A program made the position numbers and the translations under genes. The notes beneath the pieces were generated by a model, which saw only the letters and a list, made by a program, of their open reading frames with translations, searched no databases and had not been told where the DNA came from. This document shows positions 54,964-64,000 of a DNA stretch of 64,000 bases, piece after piece. Position 1 is the stretch's first letter. Each line of letters starts with the position of its first letter. The DNA comes from Russula earlei (Eukaryota > Basidiomycota > Agaricomycetes > Russulales > Russulaceae): NCBI GenBank assembly GCA_025769875.1, contig JAGFNK010000261.1, positions 1-64,000 of the forward strand, given 5' to 3'.

Positions 54964-55854
54964 AGATGCCTGCTTGCACATGCCTGTCGGCGCGCATCTG
55001 AACTCGCTGCAGAGGAGGGAACCTGTGATGTGCAAGTTCCAGGTCTCACTTGAGACCACACATATACGATACTGTGGTACACTGTGTGGGAGAGCAAAAT
55101 GAAAAGTTGACAAAACGACAAAGGTATGCAATGTTATTTCTCCCTGCCATATGTACAAAACTCATCCTTCCTCCAGTCACCGCTCTGCTGGCTCACACAC
55201 CGCCGGCCACTGACAGTTCAAAACTTGAACACCGCTGCTCATGTTCGCCTCTTCTGTTGTTGGACAGGACCAGGGAAAGCTTCCCATGGATGGTGAAGGG
55301 AACCTTCAGCTCTATTTTGAGGGTTATGTTGTGGATGAGCCAGGTGAATGGAGCAAGCTTTCATGTCCAAGGGTCAACAGCAATTTCCTGGTTTCAGGTA
55401 AGTATGACACACCACATATGGAAGACATTTCCTGATGGCTCGCATAATAAAAAGCCGCAATTTTTGAAGTGTGAGAGGGGTGAGCAGTGTGAAATGCAAC
55501 AATCATAGTGCACGAATGCTGCGTCACACATGAGAAACGCCGAAAGGTGCCTGACAGCAGCACACTGTTGCTCACTGCATTGCTCCGACCTACCGAGCCA
55601 CCCCCCCATTGTTCATCATCATTCACCGCCACCGTACTCGAGGGCTTGCAGCCCACCATTGCCTCACCTTGCCCATTCACACACGATCGCAATCGCTGCC
55701 TCGATGCACACCTCGTGTCATTGTTTCAATTTTGTCTTATCACTCTTCCATCAGTCCTTGTCCAGTCCCATGAACATGCCCTTCTCACACGCTACATCAT
55801 AAATAGTTGTATCATATCATGTGCTCAGCTGTAGGGATAATATAATTTTATCAT

Positions 55855-56470
55855 GCTTGGGGTCAGCACCCCAAAATGTAAAAATTCAACAAGTGAAACC
55901 AATTATTTGGCTGCCTCTGGATACAGTACATGAGGTTCTACTATCCAAGTTTCAAGGCAATCCATCGAGAAATGGTTGAGATATGACAGTTTGAAAAATC
56001 ACATGCAGATGGGCACCCAAAAATCAAAACTTCAAGAACTGATAATTAGACACCAACTCTTTGGCTGCACCTAGACACATTATATGAGATCCCACTGTCC
56101 AAGTTTCAAGGCAATCCATTGAGAAATGGTTGAGATATGGCAGTTTGAAATTTCACGCTCAGATTGCACCCAAAAATCAAAACTTCAAGAACAAAGAATT
56201 AGACCCCAACTCTTGGGCTGCACCTAGATACAGTACATGAGATCCCACTGTCGAAGTTCCAAGTCAATCAATTCAGAAACAGTTGAGATATGGCAGTTCA
56301 AAGTTTTGCACTCATGTCAGCACCCGAAAATTGACATTTCAAGAACTAAATATTAGGCTCCCATATTTTAGCTGCACCTAGATACAGTATGTAAGGTTCT
56401 ACTGTCAAAGTCTCAAGGCAATCTGTTGAGAAACTGTTGAGATATAGCAGTTTTAATTTTGCACTCAAAA
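55855..56470 (-). repeat. Four-unit 154-bp tandem repeat, right arm
   Basis: The inverted counterpart of 37650-38275, with the same anchor (GTTGAGATA) in four units. Confidence 0.9.
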
Positions 56471-56599
56471 TGACATCCAAAAATGGCAAGTGCAAGGTCA
56501 CATGAAAATGACAATAAGAGAGGGCAGCTCAGTTCCCAAGTTATGTAACCTAAGATGCAACATGAGTCACCCCAAATCACCAGTGGGATTATATACATT

Positions 56600-57640
56600 T
56601 AATTTGCCTGATCAATTTAGCCTTAGCAGACTTGGATAAACTTATTAATAACTTGTCTTGGTCCATAGATATTCATCCTTGGGAGATATTGATGCCTAGG
56701 TAACTAATAGAGGTTTGTCAAAAAGCACATTTCTCTGGTTTTAAGTATAAATTGTGGTCTTGGAGTGTCTTTAGGACCTTGTGTGTCCAGTCATCCAGTT
56801 CATTCAAGGTTTGTGCCATGATTAGTATATCATCTAGATAAATGACCACTCATTCAGTGGCAATGTATTTTGCTAGGATGGTGTTCATAAAGCATTGGAA
56901 AGTGGCTGGGGCATTGCAGAGACCGAATGTCATTATTAAAGGTTCAAAGAGTCCTAAAGGTGTCTTGAATGCTGCAAGGTGTTCGTCGCCCTCTCTTAGG
57001 CAGATATTGTTGTATCCCCATCGTACGTCAAACTTGGTAAAGTATTGGGCTCCTTGGAGTTTGTCAATTAATTCAGGAATCAAAGGTAGTGGGATAGGTG
57101 TCTTTGACAGTTGCTGTGTTCAGGGCTCTGTAGTCTTGTACTGGTCATAGATTTCCTCCTTTCTTTTCCACAAAGAAGAATGGACTGGCAATAGCTGCTT
57201 TTGATGGTCGGATAGTGCCTCTTTTCAAGTGTTCATCTAAGTATTCTTTTAGGGCTTGTAGTTCTTTGGGAGTAAGTTCGATAGATACCAGAATCATGTT
57301 GGGCGATCCCTGGTTTCAGATTGATTACATGGTCCCATGGTTGGTGAGCAGGAAGGCATTGGGAAGCTTGTTCATCGAAAACCTTTCGCCATTTCAAGAA
57401 TTGGGCAGGGATAAGTTCGTCTAATGTCTTGGGGGGTGTCTCTGCATGGGCTAGCTTGGTAGCTGTGGTTGATTTGGCTCTTATGCTGATTGTTAGTGGT
57501 CTAAATGCATCATGGATTTGTTTGTCAACACATGGGTTCAATAGTCCTTCAGTATCTGGGAAGATTAGTGCAGCAATGTTTGCAAACTCAGGTTCTTCTT
57601 CTTCAGGGAAAGTAAGCGCTTGTATTTGGTAATTCCGCAT
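56600..57640 (-). pseudogene. G3 reverse transcriptase, N-terminal part
   Basis: Upstream (57640-57233) an acidic linker (FPEEEEPEFANIAALIFPD) and WRKVFDEQASQCLPAHQPWD lead into the reverse transcriptase. After a frame change it reads ELIDKLQGAQYFTKFDVRWG, then FKTPLGLFEPLIMTFGLCNA, then a TGA where Trp or another residue is expected, then VVIYLDDILIMAQ and LYLKPEKCAF. The YLDD motif is intact. The frame is lost near 56600, and the inverted-repeat arm begins at 56513, so RNase H and integrase are missing. Confidence 0.85.
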
Positions 57641-57933
57641 TCCAGATGCAGATGCAATGGTTATGCTTGGATGTGTGGTAAGGCAGGTTCAGGGGCAGTT
57701 CCTCAGTGTGATTGTATCATTTGCCCAATCGATATCTGGGTTGTGGTGTTGTAGCCAATCCATGTCCTAAGATAATGTCATGATCTCCAATGTTAGTGAC
57801 AAGGAATTCTGCTTGTTTGTCAGTGAGTAGCGCCTGTGTGCGCTTGCTATGCAAGTCTTTGGATGGTGCTAAAGCGTATTAGGTCCATTGGCATTTTGTG
57901 TTCCATCTACATTTTGTGCTGGCAAGGGTTTGG

Positions 57934-58179
57934 TCATAGTTCGGAGGTGCAGGTGGTGTCTTTGTGTGCAATCAGTTCATGGATTATCATTCCTTCTGCT
58001 CCACTGTCAAGCAGGGCTCTTGCACCAATTTCTTTGCTGCTTGTCTTCCCCACAAGAGTAACTTTTAAGGCAATGGATGGGGAGCAAATATTCTTGGTAA
58101 AAACTTTGGGGTAATTGATTTCTCTTTGTATCTTACTGATTTGGACATGGGCCCCTTCTTGGTGCAGAAGGGGGTCCAA
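57934..58179 (-). pseudogene. G3 aspartic protease
   Basis: The frame reads INYPKVFTKNICSPSIALK, then EIGARALLDSGAEGMIIHEL with an intact DSG active site, as in retropepsins of the agaric gypsy type. It stops soon after at TSEL. Confidence 0.8.
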
Positions 58180-59305
58180 TTAAAAATCCGTAGGAGCAGA
58201 TCTTGGGTGGAGGATTGAGTCCACAAGTGTTTCTCTCCAAGTTGTCAATGATGCGACAGGAATAGGTTCTTCTTGCGCAGGTTCGATGTTTTCATCTTGG
58301 ATGGTTGTAGCTCTGACTGTTTGGGGGTGAGATCCTTGTTGTTGGCATCCTTGGGCTGCTTTCTTTGCTCTACATTGATTTGCCATATGGTTCTTCTTTC
58401 CACAGTAATAACAGAGGTTGTTCTTGCATCAAAACTCTTTCTCTGCATCTGTGAGGGGTTTTCTTTCACTTCTGGATTCCCAGGGTCATTCGTTAGGTTC
58501 TCCTTGGTACAAGTTAATTTCCAGGGGATTGTCTGATCCTTGAGTGTTTGATCCTCGAGTACATACAGAGTGTCCTCCTCTAAAGGCCATGGAATTGTAT
58601 AGGTGGAACAGGTTGTCAAATTCTCTTGCTGCTTTGACAAGGGCTGTGCAGTGTAGTTGGTGTCGGTGTGATTCCCAATATCTTCTGATGTAGGGCTGGA
58701 TTAATGTTCTTCCTGAATGCGTACATCTTTGTCCTTTTCGTTCGGTGGTAGCTCGTGATGCATGTGTGTGACCATTTCTGATACCATTCATTAAATGGTA
58801 GTTTTCCTTGATAATAAGTGTGCATAGTGTTGGCAGAAGCCAGATTCTGCTTCTGCAGGGATAAAATGGTCAGCAAAGGCCTTTTTGAAGTCGTCCCATG
58901 ATCCGTAGTCGGCTACAGTACGAGCCATGGCTTTAGTAGTTTGTTCTCTAGCCCATGCTCCAGTGGTGTTCCTACTTTAAAGTGGGTTAGTGCAGCAGCA
59001 ACTTTCTTGCTTTCATCTGTAAAAGAGTCGCCATTGATGTAGTAATAATTGGCCAGGGCTGCCCAAAAGGCTTCTGCATTGTTGGCCTTTCCATCAAAGG
59101 GTTCTGGGGAAGTTCCAACAAGGCGTGGATTGCTTGACATGGTGGGATTCTGAGCTTGTTGCGGTTGTAACAATAGGCGGAGCTGGACCTTGTAACTGGA
59201 TTCTAGTGGGAGTGAGTGTTCGAGTGATTGTTTGTGGTACATTGCTAACTGTATGTGGAGTGGGTTGTTGAGTATTTCGTTGGGTAGAGGGTCCTGGAGT
59301 AGCAC
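58180..59305 (-). pseudogene. G3 gag with zinc knuckle
   Basis: The capsid part reads GTSPEPFDGKANNAEAFWAA and LANYYYINGDSFTDESKKVA, then ALTHFKVGTPLEHGLENK. After frame changes it continues YYQGKLPFNEWYQKWSHT and FRKNINPALHQKILGITP. The zinc knuckle reads CYYCGKKNHMANQC, complete. Retrotransposon gag function; broken by at least two frame changes. Confidence 0.8.
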
Positions 59306-59306
59306 T

Positions 59307-60932
59307 TCAAATGCTTGGTGCAGTGCCTAGAACAGCAGTAACTTCTTGTGTTGCTCTAGCCGTGAAGTCGACTTCTTTGTTGTTGTAGTAAACCCAATAT
59401 CTTCTAGAACGGCTCCACTTGACTGGTTTATCTAGGAAGAGACCTGTGAAATTGTAGGGGTTGAATTCTTGAACGTTTTCTGCTCCTGGAGCTGCTGCTT
59501 TAAGTTGGGCGGTAGTAACCTCGTCATTATCGTCTTCGTAAAACCAAGAGTCTGAAAGATTTCCGTGGTTGATGATAGATAATCCTGCAAATCTTCCTCG
59601 ATAACAGTGGTCTACAGGTATTGTAGCTGAGGTTCTCAAATAAGAGTGGGATTAAGTTTTCTTCATTGTCAGTGATATCTCTTCTAGTGCTCATAAGTTT
59701 TTTAGATGAACGTTTATGGTCCAATGGCCATTGTTCCAAGGATATGCTATGGTATAGGCTGGTTTTAGTCGAATGGAGTCGGGTCTTCCCACAGATATCC
59801 TTCAAATTCTGCTGGAGAGATGGCAAAGTCACTTATTTCTTTGACGGGGTGTTTGTAAACTATAAAGTGTGTCAGTCGTTGATGCCAAGCCTGGGTACAA
59901 TAACTCTTGAATTCAATTAACTCTCTTCTTGAACATGTAGGTAGGTTTAATGCTAAGAAGGATTGTTCTGGTAAGTAGCAGTGTAAATTGGTACTCCTGA
60001 GATCGGCACTATCAGGGGATTCAACGAGGGGTGACGCAAAGGGTTGGATAGGTACAACAGGGGTAGGAATACGATTGGTAAACAAGGGTACATAGGCGTC
60101 AGGAGGGGTAGGAGGTAATGGTCTTTCAACAAGAAATCCTCTTGCGTTGGGAACTGTTTCTCTTTCAGGGGGTCGTTGGGATGACATGCATCTTCTGTGT
60201 CAAGGAGCCAGATTTATCGAATGGGGAGGTGGTAATTGCCTGGCATCCACAAGGTAATTCCGTTAGGAGTAGGAGGTGTATTAGGTCAAAAGTTGCACAT
60301 GCAATACTCTGTTTTGCAGTTACACCTTGCTGTCCACGGATTTGACTCAGTATCCTCTGTGCTGGCAGACCAACGTTCTTGGCTAGTTGGGATGGTGGTT
60401 TGAATTGGTGTGAGGGGTCGAGGGGCAAGACTTGAGGCTTCTAGGATTGCTGGGACAGAATAGTATGCAGGAGGACCAGTATATGAGGTGTTTGGGCTGG
60501 TAATTGCCCAAGATTGATTGTAGTCTGCGTCGTACAACCAAGAGTTAGTTTTCCAGTCAAAGGTATTGTGTATTCCTGGTACAACTGCGAGTTGGACATA
60601 GGATTGATCTTCTCTTTGTATTCTATTAAGGCATAGATGGTAGAACTGGACTGTGAGCCAATAGTAGCTGATATACGTCCACCCCAAGTAGAATAGACGA
60701 TATCCGTTCTCAAAGAGTGGATAACGAGGTGGTGGCGTGGTTGGATGATTCTGGTCCAGAGATTTAATTCACTGGTGCATAGGGATTGGTAGTCCACTGG
60801 TTGTCCTTGGATGTTTTTTGCTTGGGCAAGGTGCCAGTATAACAATTGTTGTCGTGCTGGTGGTAAAAGTTGACTAAGAGTTTCAAGGTATAGCGCATGT
60901 TCATCATGGCTTAAGAGTTGTCCAAAGGGCAA
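59307..60932 (-). pseudogene. G3 upstream reading frames before gag
   Basis: Three minus-strand frames follow one another: 60932-60441 (HALYLETLSQLLPPARQQLL, WHLAQAKNIQGQPVDYQS), 60187-59765 (PNARGFLVERPLPPTPPDAY, FKSYCTQAWHQRLTHFIVY) and 59639-59307 (GRFAGLSIINHG, GLFLDKPVKWSRSRRYWVYY). They lie just upstream of the capsid domain in the same direction and may be the N-terminal part of a long gag or a leader ORF. I do not recognise a domain. Confidence 0.4.
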
Positions 60933-61201
60933 GACTCCAAGGAACTCTTTGACAATAAGGTGGGGAAAGTCTTTGTGGGGTGGTTCAATTTCTGGTACGT
61001 TGTGTAAATTGGTTAAGGCGGTGACAGGGAATGGAACAGAGGTCCAAGTTTGATAATGATTTAGGCTTAAAGATGTGTCTAGTGATAGCGTCTTCTTCTT
61101 CGTCTTCTTCTAAGGCGTATTCTCAAGGCACTTTAGTTAAGGCAAAAGAAGAAAGATTTATTTGATCTTTATTGAAGTGTTACAAGGGTGGTTCTTACTT
61201 T

Positions 61202-63086
61202 TTATTGCCGTTTTCAGCGCACTTGGCGGAGCTTGAATTCCACCCAAATCGGCGCAGAAACCCCCTCAAACATGCGGGATGAATATCTCCCTCAAAACAG
61301 CTTCAATTTATATGAAATTCATTGTCCCTGAATTGCCTGAATGAGCGCTAGGCAGCCCCATTGTTTTCATGAGATTTGAGTGAGAATTGGTGGAGCTGGA
61401 CTCAAGCCACCTCCACATGTGTATTAGATGAATTACAACTCAAAATCATGGTCTATATCTATTATTTTTCCCTCATGTTGTACCCATGGGCTGTCTTGAG
61501 GCAGCCCCATAGTGTTTTTGACTCAAGTGTTGTGGTGTGCAATGTTGTTTCCAGTGCAATTGGAGTTGTGGCCAGCCACTCATCACCCCTCTCGCCTCTC
61601 AATTCTGACCATCCTTCTTGTTTTTCACAGACAGAGAGGAGTGGGCTGCAAAGAGGCATCCTATTCTGAACTCTTTCTACTATAGAGTAGCTAGGGTGTT
61701 TTTATATACAGGAGAGAGGTACTAGAGATGAATGGCATGAAAGTGAATCAAGACTGGTTGAGACAGTTGAGGCGGTCGTGAAAGGCTTGAGACGCAAACG
61801 CATCTAGTGTGCCGAGGCGTGCATGGGCGCGTGATCGGTGGCGAGGGCTGGGCGATGCGATCAAGGTCTTGATGTCGCATGCAAGATGGCTTGTGGGTGT
61901 GTGGTCAGTGGACTGCCTGGAACGAGAGGGAGGTGGCAAGGGATGAAAGGGAGCTGAGGTGTCAGTCTCATGTCGTGTTGTGTCGCATTTTTGCATGTGA
62001 TTTTGAGGCCAGCGATAATCTTCCTTACACCTCCTGGGGGCTTGAAACTTTGACCGTCCTCGGTCAAGCGTCTGAATGCGAGTGTTTTGAGCCCTTCACG
62101 TCTGAATTGAGGCGGCGGTTGTGGCTGCTTGTGCTGCGGAAGACGTGAAGGCGGCGATCGGCGATGGTGATGACAGAAGAGGTGAGGGCGATGGGAAATG
62201 GAGGCGATGGAGACAAGGGCAGCAGTGACAAGATGGCGGCTGTGTGGTGGTGGTGTTGTCTTGTGGCAGTGGCGGCGTGGTCGTCTCCATTGCAGGTGGT
62301 GGCAGCAGGCATGGACAAGGAGCAAAGGCGTAGGCGGTGAGCGTGAGTTCATAGATAGAGACATAGGTGGCGAAGACTCGAGAAAGAGGATGCATGGGGC
62401 AGCTTGCGCGGGGGTGGGATCTGTCGTCTTGTGGCGGCGGTGGCAGGGTTGTCTCCACTGCAGGTGTCGGCAGCAGATGTGGGTGAGAGCACGTGAATGG
62501 ATGGGGAGGCGATGTGGGAGGCGGCATGCAGTGTGCTGTTGGCATCAGCAACTGCTTTCTCCTGTGGCGGCAGCTTCTGCTCCTGTTGTGGTGTGTTGTG
62601 GCTAAGTTTGTGGCCGAGGCCTTCTTGGTCTTCTGGGGTGGTGCTGGTGGCGAGGGGTTGCGATGGTGCGGCGGTGCTGGTGTCGCGCGAAACTACTAAA
62701 GCGGTGGCTGAGACTGAGAAGACTGAGGCTGAGACTGAGAAGGTGGCGGTGGACTGAGCTGGTGCGACGGTGGAGGCGGACGGGGCAGAGGCGACGACTG
62801 AGGGCGACGCAGGGGTGACAGCGGTGGTCGCTGACAAGGGCGTGGCGGGTGGTGGCTTGTGAGACAGTGGTGGAGACGGCGGCATGTGGCGCTAAGACGT
62901 CGGTGGCTGAGGCTGAGGCTACAGTGGTGGCTGACGAGACTAAGGTGGCTGGCAAGGCTAAGAGCGCGGTGGCGGCGGTTCACTGATCTGAAGCTGGGGT
63001 GACGGAGACAGCTGGCAAAACTAGGGGCACGGTGGCGGCAGCTGAGACTGAGAAGGCTGAGGCTGAGGGCAGGGTGGAGACGGCGG
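61202..63086 (-). mobile_element. Truncated TIR-L element copy
   Basis: It starts with the tip TTATTGCCGTTTTCAGC and is the reverse complement of about 26740-28053, including the TIR, the LTR core piece (TATATACAGGAG near 61695) and the Pro/Ala/Ser/Thr-rich cassette. It ends at 63087 where LTR Y copy 2 begins. The gag-like domain and the other TIR are absent from the window. Confidence 0.8.
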
Positions 63087-64000
63087 TGTCAAGACTCACT
63101 GTTGAACTATCCAGTTCAAGAGCGAGGGATAAGCTTGAAGATGAGTCGATAAACGTCCAAGATGGCATGGGCAAGAAGTAGAGTCCAGAGTAGTAACAGA
63201 TAGCAGAGAGGTATTGTTACTGTGAGAGTCGAGCAGTCACGCAGAGGAGAGGCCAGGATAGTCACAAGGGGATGGTCCTTAAAGGAGTATCCCAGGGATG
63301 GAGAGTGCCATAAACAAATGGACAGTCTGAGGACTGTCCGCTACTTTATTGAGCGCTTATATACTACAAGAGAACTGCTAAATAGGGAACAAGTCATAAT
63401 CTTGTTATCAAGCACAATGGAGTGATGAGTAAGAAGTCGGAGTGCACTTACTGAGCATGCTCAGTCATGCTCAGTAAGCTGCTGAGTAAGAAGGCTTCTC
63501 TTGATGAGTAAGAGCTTTCATTGTCCACGTGTTCACAGTTTTAGTGCATGTGCGAGCACCTGATTCATTTTCTGTTAGTTAGTTTAGGGCCGGTCATTTG
63601 AGGACTTGTAGTTTGGTTAGGGAATAGTGTTATCTTATAAGGCCCTTATATAGTTCTATTAGGGTCCTTAGAGTCGACCCTAATACTTCTATTAAGGTCC
63701 TTAGTATTGCCTTATAGGTTGTTCTATAGTTATTAGAGTTGATCTAATAATGCGTTGTAGGGCCTTTGATACTAGGTTAGTGCCTATTGTAGAGTTCCTA
63801 GAGTTGTTCCAAAGGGTCCTTAGGAAGGCCCTAATACTGTCCTTTGTTGTTAGAAGGGTTGCCTTTAAGGGGGCTTGCTGTACGTCGATTGTGCTGAGAA
63901 TCGCTCGTGCAACAATGCATGCGCGATATTGTGGACACCTCTACTCACCCCTATTGCTCGTGTGAACAGGGTGACACCATAGAGGCTGGGTTTCCTCCTA
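63087..64000 (+). repeat. LTR, family Y (copy 2), cut by window end
   Basis: It starts TGTCAAGACTCAC and aligns to copy 1 (23959-24929) along its whole visible length of 914 bp with few differences. Whether it is solo or a 5' LTR cannot be told because the window ends about 57 bp before the expected LTR end. Confidence 0.85.

Larger units (their letters stand above)
37606..56513. mobile_element. Giant inverted repeat (palindromic element), 18.9 kb
   Basis: 37606-42813 and 52295-56513 are inverted copies. Both begin, from outside, TTATTGTC and TTTTCATGTGACC. Each arm contains in order a four-unit 154-bp tandem repeat, an unidentified exon fragment, an acetyl-CoA synthetase fragment and a Pro/Ser-rich stretch. 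The left arm has an extra Tc1/mariner element; the right arm has an extra solo LTR Z. The arms carry independent indels, so they have diverged for some time. The centre holds an uncharacterised gene split by a copia element. No target duplication is clear. It may be one transposon with very long TIRs or an inverted duplication. Confidence 0.7.

Noticed and set aside
37606..56513. Interpreting the giant inverted repeat as a Starship or Helitron cargo element
   Set aside because: There is no tyrosine recombinase (captain) and no Rep/helicase coding sequence, and the ends are long inverted repeats, which neither class has.

Overview
This window looks like a transposon-rich stretch of a basidiomycete genome, most likely an Agaricomycete. 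The basis is short GT-AG introns of about 50 bp, Ty3/gypsy chromoviruses with chromodomains, a Tc1/mariner transposase of a type familiar from agarics, PIF/Harbinger and hAT elements, and fragments of fungal genes (a Nup188-like nucleoporin and acetyl-CoA synthetase). I saw no rRNA, tRNA or CRISPR. Almost the whole window is nested mobile elements; the only short host-like gene that still reads open is a small secreted protein at 5891-6222.

Layout. 1-302 is the arm of a long-terminal-inverted-repeat family (here TIR-L). 303-4668 is a decayed gypsy element (G1); its integrase is split by a solo LTR, which is itself split by a Harbinger-type MITE. 4669-7010 holds unassigned DNA, the secreted protein gene and LTR-like debris. 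7011-16677 is a 406-bp fold-back MITE opened by a 9.25-kb hAT element with an 8-bp target duplication; this hAT carries intron-containing fragments of host genes (a Pack-type hAT). 16702-18894 and 22576-29150 are two inverted copies of a 2.2-kb hAT. The 3.7 kb between them has been inverted, shown by exchanged target duplications and by a second gypsy element (G2) whose 3' part lies at 18895-22567 (+) and whose 5' part lies at 29151-34269 (-). The right hAT copy holds a solo LTR (X) that holds another solo LTR (Y) and a full TIR-L element.

34270-37605 is a two-gene Harbinger element. 37606-56513 is a very large inverted repeat: arms of about 4-5 kb carry a 154-bp tandem repeat and an acetyl-CoA synthetase fragment, and the centre carries an uncharacterised gene split by a Ty1/copia element (43014-50436, 249-bp LTRs). 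The copia element is itself split by a 2.6-kb element with hairpin tips. 56514-61201 is the 5' half of a third gypsy element (G3), followed by a truncated TIR-L copy and a second Y LTR.

How it fits together. The intact target duplications allow the order of insertions to be read. In G1, G2 and Tc1/mariner many in-frame stops are TGA where the family has Arg, as expected from CGA to TGA change at CpG. Together with CpG-poor old elements beside CpG-rich younger or host-derived DNA, this points to cytosine methylation and deamination (or a RIP-like process) as the main decay route. None of the autonomous-type elements seen here looks active. All identifications are from reading the sequence; no database search was run.
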